The translations under genes and the position numbers were made by a program. Below the pieces are notes generated by a model, which was not told where the DNA came from, did no database searches, and saw only the letters and a list, made by a program, of their open reading frames with translations. DNA of 15,368 bases, taken from JAGZEG01 sp963930185. Lineage in GTDB: Bacteria > Actinomycetota > Coriobacteriia > Coriobacteriales > UMGS124. How positions within the stretch are numbered: the stretch's first letter is position 1; each line of letters starts with the position of its first letter. Shown in pieces: positions 7,533 through 14,476 of the stretch. The stretch is from assembly GCA_963930185.1 (NCBI GenBank), contig CAWVLT010000040.1:1-15368 (forward strand). The letters are read 5' to 3'.

Positions 7533-7854
7533 GGCGTGTCTCCTCGATGGTTGTGTGCGGCGCGTCGATAAAAATATAAGTATACGCCATTCGTAGGTAT
7601 TGGGGGATCGGTCTCACCTGCCTTCCCGTAAGTGTCACGGCAAATCGGTGGCCGGTTGCCTGCTGGCGGCCGGCCTATCGGCAACCGGCCGATCCGCGTC
7701 CGGCGGCGGGGGAGCGCCTGGTCGGCGAGCGGGTATGATGGACGCCGACGCCGGGAATGCCGACGCCGGAGCGCTGGCGGCAGGGACGCCGGCGCCAGGC
7801 GGTGGCCTCGGGCGGCGGCTTCAGACGAAAACTTCGATCCGGGAGGCGGGCGAC
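7533..7854. promoter_or_regulatory. Divergent intergenic region between ACT gene and amidohydrolase
   Basis: Some 320 bp with no convincing gene, although the amidohydrolase frame stays open through it. An AT-rich patch at 7567-7587 is unusual for this DNA and contains TATACT at 7579-7584 on the minus strand, a plausible -10 for the ACT-citrate synthase pair; I see no matching -35. Further right are the inverted repeat at 7650-7690 and GCCGACGCCGG repeats near 7745-7775. Confidence 0.4.
7650..7690 (+). promoter_or_regulatory. Inverted repeat in the leader of the amidohydrolase gene
   Basis: The arms GGCCGGTTGCC (7650-7660) and GGCAACCGGCC (7680-7690) are a perfect 11-bp inverted repeat with a 19-nt loop that itself holds GGCCGGCC. 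An ATCGG-like flank extends the symmetry with a bulge. There is no T tract. It could be an operator or an mRNA leader structure. Confidence 0.4.
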
Positions 7855-9288
7855 ATGGAGGTCGGGATGGACGTGGGCAAAGGGACGGTCGGCGCGGGCG
7901 ACGGGCTCGGCTGGGCCGACGGGCGGGCATGCGGCGCAGACCGCGGCGCGATCGCGCTGCTCAACGCCACGGTGCTCGACGGCACGCTCGGGCGGGACGG
8001 CTCGATGGCCCGCCGCCCGGGCAGCGCGGTCGTCATCGAGGGGCGGACCATCGCGTACGTGGGACCGTGCGAGCACGTGCGGATCCCCGACGGCGCGACG
8101 ATGGTCGACCTAGACGGGGCCTTCCTCATGCCCGGCCTCATCAACATGCACGCCCACCTCATCGGCACGGGCGACGAGACCGGCGCCTGCGACGAGGACG
8201 GCGACCCGCTCGGCCAGGACGACCGCATGCGCGCGTGCATGGACGACGAGGATCGCCTGTGCCGCTACATGCGCGAGGCGGCCCTCGCCCAGCTCTGCGG
8301 CGGCGTGACGACCGTGCGCGACGCGGGCGAGGCGTTCTCGGCCGACGTGTGGCTGCGCGACGCCATCGCATCCGGCGAGGTCGTGGGCCCGCGCGTCATC
8401 GCCGCCGGCAACGGCATCACGGTGCCCGAGGGGCATGCGTGCGGGCTGCTCTCGCGCGTGGCGCACACCCCCGGGGAAGCCCGCCTCTACGTGCGCGACT
8501 TCAAGGAGATGGGCGTCGACGTGATCAAGCTCTTCGTGACGGGCGGGGTGCTCGACGCCAAGCGCGCGGGCGAGCCCGGCATGCTGCGCATGAGCCCGCG
8601 CATCACCGAGGCGGCCTGCGACGAGGCCCACGGCCTGGGCCTGCCCGTCATGGCGCACGTCGAGAGCACCGAGGGCGTCCTCAGCGCGCTGGAGTGCGGG
8701 GTGGACACCATAGAGCACGGCGCGCCCATGACCGACGAGATCGCCGAGCTCTACCGCTGCCGCGGCGCGGCCGTGACGTGCACCATCTCGCCCACGCTGC
8801 CGCTGGTGGCGATCACGGGCCGAGGTCAGGAGGGGCTCAGCGAGGCGCAGGAGATGCTCGTGGGCAACGCGCGCGTCGTGGCCCGCGGCGTCATCGAGAG
8901 CGCCCGCACCGCGCTGGACAGGGGGATACTCGTTGGCCTGGGGACCGACTCGTCCTGCCCGTACGTCACCCAGTACGACATGTGGCGCGAGCTGGACTAC
9001 TTCGTGCGCTACGTCGGCGTGACGCCTGACTTTGCGCTGCACACGGCGACGCAGGTCAACGCCCAGATCCTGGGTCTGGCGGACATCACGGGAACCGTGG
9101 AGGCGGGCAAGGAGGCCGATCTCATCGTCACGCGCGAGGACCCGCTGCGCGACGTGTCCGCCCTGCGGCGCCTGGAGATGGTGGTTGCGCGCGGGCAGCT
9201 CGTGGACGACCCGCAGTCGAGGCTGCGCCGGCTGCCCAAGATAGACGAGGCGCTCGACTGGATGAACGCACGGGAGATCAGCCTGTAG
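7855..9288 (+). CDS. Metal-dependent amidohydrolase (imidazolonepropionase/Xaa-Pro dipeptidase-like)
   Basis: A 477-aa amidohydrolase-superfamily enzyme that hydrolyses a C-N bond with a one- or two-metal centre. Ligands are visible: HAH (His99, His101) on strand 1, the likely carboxylated Lys225 in VDVIKLFVTGG, His268 in MAHVES, His288 in TIEHGA, and Asp365 in GLGTDSS. The N-terminal beta-sandwich (LLNATVLDG, VVIEGRTIAYVG) and the C-terminal TGTVEAGKEADLIV strand are typical. The combination resembles the imidazolonepropionase-like or prolidase-like group that cleaves N-acyl amino acids or dipeptides; the exact substrate is unknown. The start at 7855 has GGGAGG 8 nt upstream; ATG 7867 is an alternative, and the frame is open back to 7600 with Ala/Gly-rich sequence that looks non-conserved. 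No partner gene suggests a pathway. Confidence 0.9.
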   Translation: MEVGMDVGKGTVGAGDGLGWADGRACGADRGAIALLNATVLDGTLGRDGSMARRPGSAVVIEGRTIAYVGPCEHVRIPDGATMVDLDGAFLMPGLINMHAHLIGTGDETGACDEDGDPLGQDDRMRACMDDEDRLCRYMREAALAQLCGGVTTVRDAGEAFSADVWLRDAIASGEVVGPRVIAAGNGITVPEGHACGLLSRVAHTPGEARLYVRDFKEMGVDVIKLFVTGGVLDAKRAGEPGMLRMSPRITEAACDEAHGLGLPVMAHVESTEGVLSALECGVDTIEHGAPMTDEIAELYRCRGAAVTCTISPTLPLVAITGRGQEGLSEAQEMLVGNARVVARGVIESARTALDRGILVGLGTDSSCPYVTQYDMWRELDYFVRYVGVTPDFALHTATQVNAQILGLADITGTVEAGKEADLIVTREDPLRDVSALRRLEMVVARGQLVDDPQSRLRRLPKIDEALDWMNAREISL

Positions 9289-9307
9289 GCCGGCTCGCGG
9301 GCCGGCC
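9288..9307 (+). other. Short hairpin at the amidohydrolase stop codon
   Basis: GGCCGGC and GCCGGCC pair around a 6-nt loop, starting on the last base of the TAG. No T run follows, so it is only a weak candidate for ending the transcript. Confidence 0.35.
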
Positions 9308-9363
9308 GTGGTGGTTGGCCCGCGGCTTGCCGGTGCCGTGTGCGATGCGCCGTGCCACGCGTC

Positions 9364-9423
9364 GGGTCGCGCGTTGGGTCGCGCATAGGGTTGCGCGTCG
9401 AGCCGCGCCTCAGGTCGCCCGTT
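9364..9423. repeat. Five degenerate 12-bp tandem units
   Basis: Consecutive units read GGGTCGCGCGTT, GGGTCGCGCATA, GGGTTGCGCGTC, GAGCCGCGCCTC and AGGTCGCCCGTT, and a weaker sixth copy may precede them at 9352-9363. The periodicity is exact although the bases drift. It lies outside any gene. Confidence 0.65.
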
Positions 9424-9525
9424 GCCCAAGTGTGCAGGACCTGTGTGCAACGCGTGCTTGTACGGGCCGTTCCTTGTAGCACTATCATGGTATTTTGGCT
9501 GCAAGGCTGCTATGTGGATGCACGA

Positions 9526-9554
9526 TTGCTGCATGGGCGAATACCATATGTCAT
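9526..9554 (+). promoter_or_regulatory. Weak candidate promoter for the FMN lipoprotein
   Basis: TTGCTG (9526-9531) followed after 17 bp by TGTCAT (9549-9554) is a partial match to a sigma-70 promoter, inside the AT-rich part of the intergenic region and overlapping the CATATG pair. This is a guess based on spacing and composition. Confidence 0.2.
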
Positions 9555-9659
9555 ATGAACGTCTAGGTATTTTTAGGTTCGTGTTCGTATCCGTTGGTAG
9601 GTAGTTCGTGTGCCCCGGCGAAACAGGCTGCCAGGGCCTGGACAAGGAGGAAGTTAGGC

Positions 9660-10436
9660 ATGAAGAACCGTGCACTGATTGGTCTTTCTGCGGCCTGCAT
9701 GTCGGCTCTGGTGGCCACTGCAGTCGGTTGCGGCCAGCCGCAGAATGAGCCGTACACCCCCGAGACGGCCACCGAGGAGGCGACCACCGAGACTGCTACC
9801 GAGGCTGCCGACTCCGCCGCGGAGAGCACTGACGGCGAGGTTGCCGCCAGCGCCGAGGCCGAGGCCGAGACCAGCGCTGCCGCCGACGAGACCGAGGCCG
9901 TGACCGAGGCCGAGCCCGCCGCCTCCGACGAGGCCGAGGCTGCCTCCGAGGAGAAGGACGGCGAGGCCGCCGCTTCCTCCGCCGAGGACGAGGCCGCCTC
10001 TAGCGCCGCCGACGAGTCCGACGCCACCGACGGCGAGGCTGCCGCCAGCGCCGAGGCCGACGCAGCCGAGTCCGCGGAGGCCGACGAGCCCGAGGCCGCC
10101 AGCAGCGCCGCCGACGAGGCCGACGCCTCCGACGAGGCCGCTCCCGCCGAGGCCGCCGCTGGCGCGTACGCCGACGGCACCTACGAGGGCACCGGCAAGG
10201 GCATGGGCGGCGACGTCCCCGTGACCGTCACCGTCTCCGGCGGCGTCATCACCGAGGTCACCGTGGGCGATAACTCCGAGACCCAGGGCATCGGCTCCAA
10301 GGCCATCGAGCAGCTCCCCGCCGAGATCGTGGCCGCCAACGGCACCGACGGCGTCGACGGCGTCTCCGGCGCCTCGGTGACCTCCAAGGCGATCTTCTCC
10401 GCCGTCGAGGAGGCACTCTCGGGCGCCCAGGCATAA
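9660..10436 (+). CDS. Flavinylated FMN-binding lipoprotein with acidic Ala-rich stalk
   Basis: A 258-aa predicted lipoprotein. A basic start and hydrophobic segment end in AVGC, so Cys24 is the likely lipidated residue (the lipobox is slightly off consensus, with Val at -2). Residues about 25-165 are a low-complexity Ala/Glu/Asp/Ser/Thr stalk. Residues about 168-258 are one FMN_bind domain: YADGTYEGTGKGMGGDVPV, then IGSKAIEQLP, then the ApbE-type flavinylation motif DGVSGASVTS, whose last Thr should carry covalent FMN. Such proteins pass electrons outside the membrane, for example in extracellular electron transfer or to flavin reductases. No ApbE or partner reductase is in the window. AAGGAGG lies 9 nt before the start, and a strong terminator follows, so it is monocistronic and probably well expressed. 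A long negative stalk would lift the domain through the cell wall (inference). Confidence 0.9.
   Translation: MKNRALIGLSAACMSALVATAVGCGQPQNEPYTPETATEEATTETATEAADSAAESTDGEVAASAEAEAETSAAADETEAVTEAEPAASDEAEAASEEKDGEAAASSAEDEAASSAADESDATDGEAAASAEADAAESAEADEPEAASSAADEADASDEAAPAEAAAGAYADGTYEGTGKGMGGDVPVTVTVSGGVITEVTVGDNSETQGIGSKAIEQLPAEIVAANGTDGVDGVSGASVTSKAIFSAVEEALSGAQA
9831..10060 (+). repeat. Near-identical ~30-bp repeats within the lipoprotein stalk
   Basis: A segment starting GACGGCGAGG at 9831 and another starting GACGGCGAGG at 10029 continue almost identically (one T/C difference early) for about 30 bp, coding DGEVAASAEAEA and DGEAAASAEADA. Shorter GCCGAGGCC repeats fill the interval. This is coding DNA that probably grows and shrinks by slippage or recombination. 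Confidence 0.7.
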
Positions 10437-10498
10437 GCTGCCAGGCACCGCTTTCGTGCGAAGCAGACACGTTGTCGCACGATCGCGCAAGTCATGAA

Positions 10499-10533
10499 AG
10501 AAGAGGGGTCGTCTTCGGACGGCCCCTCTTTTT
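10499..10533 (+). terminator. Intrinsic terminator of the FMN lipoprotein gene
   Basis: The 13-bp stem AAGAGGGGTCGTC / GACGGCCCCTCTT has one G-T pair and the extra-stable tetraloop C(TTCG)G, and a T tract follows directly. It ends the lipoprotein transcript just before the ychF leader. Confidence 0.95.
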
Positions 10534-10625
10534 GTTGGGGAACGCGCCACAAAGGTGATACCCTATACGCGTTCAAGACTCGCCCGGACGTCCTCGGGCG
10601 ACCAATCAACCTCGCAAGGAGTGTC

Positions 10626-11693
10626 ATGTCCCTCTCAATTGGCATCGTGGGCCTGCCCAACGTTGGAAAGTCCACGCTCTTCACGGCCCTCACCAAGCAA
10701 AGCGGCCTGGCGGCCAACTATCCCTTCGCGACGATCGATCCCAACGTGGGCATCGTCGACGTGCCCGACGGGCGCCTGCAGAAGCTGGCGGACATCGTGC
10801 ATCCCGGTCGCATCATGCCGGCCACGGTCGAGTTCGTCGACATCGCAGGCCTGGTGAAGGGCGCGAGCGAAGGCGAGGGTCTCGGCAACCAGTTCCTCGC
10901 CAACATCCGCGAGGCAGATGCCATCTGCGAGGTCGTGCGCTACTTCTCCGATCCCGACGTGGTGCACGTGGCCGGCAAGGTCAGCCCGGCCGATGACGTC
11001 GACACCATCAGCACCGAGCTCATCTTGGCCGACATGGGCACGATCGAGCGCGCGCTGCCCAAGGCCGAGAAGGAGGCCCATCGCGGCGACAAGGCGAGCG
11101 TGACCAAACTCGCCACCATGAAGCGCCTGGCTGCCTGGCTCGACGAGGGCAACAACGCCCGCGCCATGGAGATGACCGACGAGGAGCGCGCAAGCGTCCA
11201 CGACCTCTTCCTGCTCACGATGAAGCCGATCCTCTACGTGGCAAACGTGGACGAGGACGCGCTGGGCAGCGAGCTCGCGCCCATCGACGGAATGACCCCT
11301 ATCGCCATCTGCGCACAGGTCGAGGCCGAGCTCGCCGAGCTCTCTGACGAGGAGGCGGCCGAGTACCTCGAGAGCCTGGGTCTGCAGGAGAGCGGCCTCG
11401 CACAGCTCGCGCGTGCCGCCTATAAGCTGCTGGGCCTGCAGTCGTTCTTCACGGCGGGTGAGATGGAGGTCCGCGCCTGGACCATCCACATCGGCGACAC
11501 CGCCCCCAAGGCCGCCGGCGCCATTCACAGCGACTTCGAGCGCGGCTTCATCAAGGCCGAGACCATCTCCTATGACGACTACATCGCCTACAACGGCGAG
11601 GCGGGCGCCCGTGCAGCGGGACGCCTGCGCATGGAGGGCAAGGACTACGTCGTTGCCGACGGCGACGTCATGCACTTCCGCTTTAACGTGTAG
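10626..11693 (+). CDS. ychF: Redox-regulated ATPase YchF (OLA1 family)
   Basis: A 355-aa Obg-family P-loop protein that binds the ribosome and prefers ATP. Visible motifs are G1 GLPNVGKST (residues 9-17), the YchF stretch NYPFATIDPNVG, G3 DIAGLVKGASEGEGLGNQFL (72-91), His114 in DPDVVHV (equivalent to the E. coli catalytic His114), and the altered G4 NVDE (207-210) that explains ATP over GTP. The C-terminal TGS domain runs from about 271 (LGLQSFFTAGEMEVRAW) to the end (DGDVMHFRFNV). Length is standard for the family. The ATG at 10626 has AAGGAG 5 nt upstream and gives the canonical N-terminus; longer in-frame starts would run back through the terminator. It is flanked by terminators on both sides, so it is a single-gene unit. 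Confidence 0.97.
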   Translation: MSLSIGIVGLPNVGKSTLFTALTKQSGLAANYPFATIDPNVGIVDVPDGRLQKLADIVHPGRIMPATVEFVDIAGLVKGASEGEGLGNQFLANIREADAICEVVRYFSDPDVVHVAGKVSPADDVDTISTELILADMGTIERALPKAEKEAHRGDKASVTKLATMKRLAAWLDEGNNARAMEMTDEERASVHDLFLLTMKPILYVANVDEDALGSELAPIDGMTPIAICAQVEAELAELSDEEAAEYLESLGLQESGLAQLARAAYKLLGLQSFFTAGEMEVRAWTIHIGDTAPKAAGAIHSDFERGFIKAETISYDDYIAYNGEAGARAAGRLRMEGKDYVVADGDVMHFRFNV

Positions 11694-11805
11694 CGAAGGG
11701 GCCAGGGGCGGCGCGGCGTGCATCCGACTTCGCCGTGCCGTCTCTGTTGCCAGGCATCTCGACGGCGCTCGATGCGCGCTGGTTTACGGACGCCCGTTGC
11801 CAAGG

Positions 11806-11831
11806 AGGCCCTCCCGTGCGGAGGGCCTTTT
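11806..11831 (+). terminator. Intrinsic terminator downstream of ychF
   Basis: The 8-bp stem GGCCCTCC / GGAGGGCC with a 5-nt loop is followed by TTTT, 113 bp after the ychF stop. Confidence 0.82.
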
Positions 11832-11962
11832 GCTGTCACGGGCGAAAATGCTAGGCTTCAACTACGATTTTAAGCATGAAGCGGGTATAAGCTGAATACA
11901 AAAGGGTCTGCCATGGTGCCTGACAGCGGGTCGGGCGGACGGGCCCGGGGGAGGAGGCCGGC

Positions 11963-12514
11963 ATGGCCTACAAGCAGAGCATCGTACCCGACCATTCCAA
12001 GCGCGTGTCCTGGCCGATGCTGGTTCTGGGTGTTCTCGTCGCCATTCTCGGCATTGTCTGCGTCGCGTGGCCGGGCCTCACGATAGGCACGGTCTCCCTC
12101 ATGGTGGGCATCGGCTTTCTGGTCTCGGGCGTGGCGGGGATCATGGGGTTCTTCCTGGCCGGCGGCTTTGCTATGTTCTCCGGCTGGCTGCTGTTCGACG
12201 GCATCATGAACCTCATCCTGGGCATCATGTTCATCGGCCACCCTGTGCTCTCGGGCATCGCGCTCATCTGGCTCATCGGGACGTTCGTCATCATCGGCGG
12301 CGTCGCGCTTGGCGTCTCGGCATGGCGCATGCGCGAGCTGCTCGGCGGGGCGTGGTGGCTCGGCCTGCTCGTGGCCCTGCTCGTCGTGGTGTTCGGCATC
12401 ATGATGCTCACGAGCCCGGGGCTTCTCTCGGTGCTGCTGGGCGTGCTCGCAATCGTTGAGGGCGTGGCCATGGTCGTTGGATCGTTTGCGACCGAGCGCT
12501 TCTATCTGCGCTAG
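11963..12514 (+). CDS. HdeD-like DUF308 integral membrane protein
   Basis: A 183-aa very hydrophobic protein with six predicted membrane helices at roughly 17-35, 41-62, 68-91, 97-119, 129-149 and 154-174. It is built from three two-helix repeats, each turning at a short motif: AWPGLT (35-40), GHPVLS (92-97) and TSPGLLS (150-156). That matches the DUF308/HdeD family, whose E. coli member is linked to acid resistance; the molecular function is not established. The start has GGAGGAGG about 6 nt upstream. The preceding 270 bp hold the ychF terminator and the presumed promoter. A terminator follows, so it is a stand-alone gene, perhaps for stress tolerance (inference). Confidence 0.88.
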   Translation: MAYKQSIVPDHSKRVSWPMLVLGVLVAILGIVCVAWPGLTIGTVSLMVGIGFLVSGVAGIMGFFLAGGFAMFSGWLLFDGIMNLILGIMFIGHPVLSGIALIWLIGTFVIIGGVALGVSAWRMRELLGGAWWLGLLVALLVVVFGIMMLTSPGLLSVLLGVLAIVEGVAMVVGSFATERFYLR

Positions 12515-12530
12515 GGCCTTCGGCTCTTCT

Positions 12531-12571
12531 GCGGCGTGCGGTGCGTCTCTGCCGTGCGCCGCTTTTTCTTT
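12531..12571 (+). terminator. Intrinsic terminator of the HdeD-like gene
   Basis: The 11-bp stem GCGGCGTGCGG / CCGTGCGCCGC, with two G-T pairs and a 10-nt loop, is followed by TTTTTCTTTT. It lies 16 bp after the stop and before the next gene's RBS. Confidence 0.88.
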
Positions 12572-12631
12572 TGGCATGGAGGCAGGCGGCGTCTCGCAGG
12601 ACGGACGTCGGGACACGGGGAGGAGACGGCC

Positions 12632-13750
12632 ATGGGCAAGAAAGGCAAGGCAAAGGCCAAGAAGGCGAAGAAGGCTCAGGCTCTGCTTGAGCCTGAGGTG
12701 AGGGCTGGCATGGAGGAAGACGCCCAGGGGCAGACGCAGGGGTCCCGCAGGGAGCGAGGGGAGACGCGCGACGCCTGTGGCTGCGCGCACGATCACGACC
12801 ATGCCCATGCCCATGCGCATGGGTACGGGGGCGAATGCTCGTGCGGGGCGGCCGACGACTGCTGCTGTGACGGGGACGGGCACGACGGCGTCGACGGCAC
12901 CGGTAACGCCGATGATGGGGCCGACCCCACGATGTGGGACGTCCTCGACGCGCTTCCCGCCCTTGACGGCATGGTGCGCCTGTGCGATGACGGCTGGTCC
13001 CTGGGCTGGCACGAGCGTGATCGTGGCAGCGCGAGCTGCCTTCTGCGCGACGACGAGGTGCGCCCGGTGCTCCCGCTGCTGGGCGAGCCGGGGGCATGGC
13101 GGCCGGCTGGCGTTGCCCAGCCTGCGCTTGCCGGCTCCTATCTGCTAGTGACGGGCGCCGGGGCGTACCTGCACAACGTCTCGAGCGACCTTGCCCGCTG
13201 CGTGGGGATCATCGAGCTGAACGATGCGGGCGACGCCTATCGCGTCGTGTGGGGCCTGTCTGGCGACGGCCGTGCGTCGGAGGAGCTGCCTGTGCTTCTC
13301 GCCTGCCATGCCGCCAGGGGCGCACGCGTCGTCTACCATGCCCATACGCCTGCGCTGATCGCCCTAACCACGGTGCTTCCGCTGGAGGACCGCGTGTTCA
13401 CGCGCATCCTGTGGAAGTCTCTTGGGGGCTGTGTCGCCGCCATCCCCGAGGGCGTGGGCGTGCTTGCGTGGGGCCTGCTGTCAGACGGGGGCGCGGCGCT
13501 CGCGGCGGCCGACAAGATGCGCACCTGCTGTGCCGTGGTGCTGGCACAGCAGGGGGTGGTGTGCGCAGGGACCTCGTTTGACGACGCGTTCGGGCGCGCC
13601 CATGTGCTCGAGAAGGCCGCCGGCGTCTATTGCCAGGCCCGCGTCCTCAACGGCGGCAGCGACGTCTTTTGCCAGGTCATCGCCGACGATGACCTGCGCG
13701 CCTCCTGCCGGGCGGCGGGGATTGAGCTCAACGAGGAGTTTTTGGGGTAG
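12632..13750 (+). CDS. Class II aldolase-family protein (RhaD-like) with Lys-rich and Cys/His-rich N-terminal segments
   Basis: A 372-aa protein in three parts. Residues 1-15 are Lys/Ala-rich. Residues 49-84 hold seven Cys (49, 51, 69, 71, 77-79) and seven His (53-63 alternating, 84), a composition typical of Ni/Zn/Co storage or delivery tails. Residues about 100-372 resemble rhamnulose-1-phosphate aldolase: LLVTGAGAYLHNV, WGLSGDGRASEELP with the likely catalytic Glu218, the metal pair YHAH (His236, His238), ALIALTTVL, VFTRILW and DDAFGRAHVLEKAA. The third metal-ligand His of RhaD (in FHGV) aligns with Gln307 (AQQGV), so the site may be weakened or changed. The ATG has GGGGAGGAG 6 nt upstream. 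No rhamnose genes are nearby, so a sugar-catabolic role is doubtful. The family call is good; the function is unknown. Confidence 0.82.
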   Translation: MGKKGKAKAKKAKKAQALLEPEVRAGMEEDAQGQTQGSRRERGETRDACGCAHDHDHAHAHAHGYGGECSCGAADDCCCDGDGHDGVDGTGNADDGADPTMWDVLDALPALDGMVRLCDDGWSLGWHERDRGSASCLLRDDEVRPVLPLLGEPGAWRPAGVAQPALAGSYLLVTGAGAYLHNVSSDLARCVGIIELNDAGDAYRVVWGLSGDGRASEELPVLLACHAARGARVVYHAHTPALIALTTVLPLEDRVFTRILWKSLGGCVAAIPEGVGVLAWGLLSDGGAALAAADKMRTCCAVVLAQQGVVCAGTSFDDAFGRAHVLEKAAGVYCQARVLNGGSDVFCQVIADDDLRASCRAAGIELNEEFLG

Positions 13751-13771
13751 GCGCCCGCGGGGACGGCGCGC

Positions 13772-14257
13772 CTAGAACTCGACGCGCATCTGGTGCCAGG
13801 CGACGCCGCCGTGCTCCGAGCCGCTGATGCCCTCGTCGACGAAGCCGAACTTGGCATAGTAGTGGATCAGCGGCTCCTTGCACGTGAGCACGAGCCCCTT
13901 GCGGCCCTGCTCGCGCGCGTCGTGGACCACGCGCGTGAGCAACGTCCCGGCATGTCCCTGCCTGCGCGCCTGCGGCACGGTCACCACCCCGAAGATCATC
14001 TGCCAGGCGCCGCCCTCGTCATGCATGTCGGCGTCGTCGTACATCTCGTCGCGCAGGTCGCGCTCATCGGTCACCAGCCCGTTCACGAAGCTGAGCAGGT
14101 TGCCGTCATCGTCGACGAGCAGCCAGAAGTGGTCGGGATAGGCGGTCAGGCGCCTGCGGAACGAGTCCTCGCCGCACGCCTCTGCCGGCGGGAAGCTGAG
14201 GGCTTCGGCCTCGACGATGGCGGGCAGGTCATCAAGCGTCGCGTGGCGTATGATCAT
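13772..14257 (-). CDS. GNAT-family N-acetyltransferase
   Basis: A 161-aa acetyl-CoA-dependent acyltransferase of the GNAT fold. It starts IIRHATLDDLPAIVEAEALSF, followed by the FPPAEA segment common in the arylalkylamine/serotonin acetyltransferase-like bacterial branch. The acetyl-CoA loop is VVTVPQARRQGHAGTLL (residues 91-107, RRQGHAG), and the Tyr-bearing motif B is HYYAKFGF (132-139). The substrate, probably an amine, is unknown. The start at 14257 has AAAGGA about 7 nt upstream; the frame extends a further 50 codons upstream without GNAT features. It converges on the aldolase-family gene with a 21-bp gap and no clear terminator between, and it is divergent from guaA. Confidence 0.92.
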   Translation of the reverse strand: MIIRHATLDDLPAIVEAEALSFPPAEACGEDSFRRRLTAYPDHFWLLVDDDGNLLSFVNGLVTDERDLRDEMYDDADMHDEGGAWQMIFGVVTVPQARRQGHAGTLLTRVVHDAREQGRKGLVLTCKEPLIHYYAKFGFVDEGISGSEHGGVAWHQMRVEF

Positions 14258-14343
14258 GGGGGTCCTTTCGCCTCGGGTGCGGTATGGGCGACCCGGAATC
14301 GGGCACGCCCCGCACTCCCAGTGCCATTCGTACCAAGAGCATA

Positions 14344-14355
14344 CCACGGCCGTGG
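14344..14355. promoter_or_regulatory. Perfect 12-bp palindrome next to a possible minus-strand -10
   Basis: CCACGGCCGTGG abuts TATGCT (14338-14343 read on the minus strand), a possible -10 for the acetyltransferase gene. It could be an operator, but palindromes of this length are expected a few times by chance in 15 kb. Confidence 0.25.
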
Positions 14356-14394
14356 CGGGGGTGTTGCGACGCCCGGCGTGTAGCTCGGTTGATG

Positions 14395-14438
14395 AAGCGG
14401 GCGACATCGCCGGTGAGAGGCGATGTCGCCCGCTTTTT
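14395..14438 (+). terminator. Strong intrinsic-terminator hairpin upstream of guaA
   Basis: A perfect 15-bp stem, GCGGGCGACATCGCC / GGCGATGTCGCCCGC, is extended by two A-T pairs, has a 7-nt loop and is followed by five T. No + strand gene ends near it (the nearest is over 600 bp upstream). It therefore ends antisense or read-through transcription under the acetyltransferase gene, ends a small unrecognised transcript, or acts as a guaA leader attenuator. Confidence 0.8.
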
Positions 14439-14476
14439 GCCGTACTATACGCACAGACAAAACCGCGCGGTGCGAA

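Larger units (their letters stand above)
9289..9659. other. 371-bp non-coding stretch upstream of the FMN lipoprotein
   Basis: I find no credible gene here; the open frames have no RBS or recognisable product. The left part is GC-rich and carries degenerate 12-bp tandem repeats (9364-9423). The right part, roughly 9475-9600, is distinctly AT-richer and holds ATGGTATT/AATACCAT inverted repeats (9487-9494 and 9540-9547) and two CATATG palindromes one base apart (9545-9557). The right part is where the lipoprotein promoter should be. Confidence 0.6.

Noticed and set aside
9340..9558. Small + strand frame (72 codons) spanning the 12-bp repeats
   Set aside because: No RBS, and the composition is repetitive Arg/Val/Gly then changes abruptly. 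It could be a decayed repeat gene, but nothing supports translation.
8110..9675. Long minus-strand open frame (521 codons) over the amidohydrolase
   Set aside because: It mirrors the codon structure of the real gene, has no recognisable domain and no RBS. High-GC DNA gives many such shadow frames.
10532..10569. TTGTTG and TATACG as a ychF promoter
   Set aside because: The spacing between them is 26 bp and the first overlaps the terminator T tract, so they do not make a standard promoter.
12810..12823. Perfect 14-bp palindrome CCCATGCGCATGGG
   Set aside because: It falls inside the His/Ala repeat coding region and follows from the codon repeat, so it is unlikely to be a separate site.
14375..14411. 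tRNA-like 5' part: a TAGCTCGGTTGATGAAGC stretch resembling a tRNA D arm
   Set aside because: The anticodon and T arms do not follow; the next bases form the perfect terminator stem. At most this is chance or a fragment.
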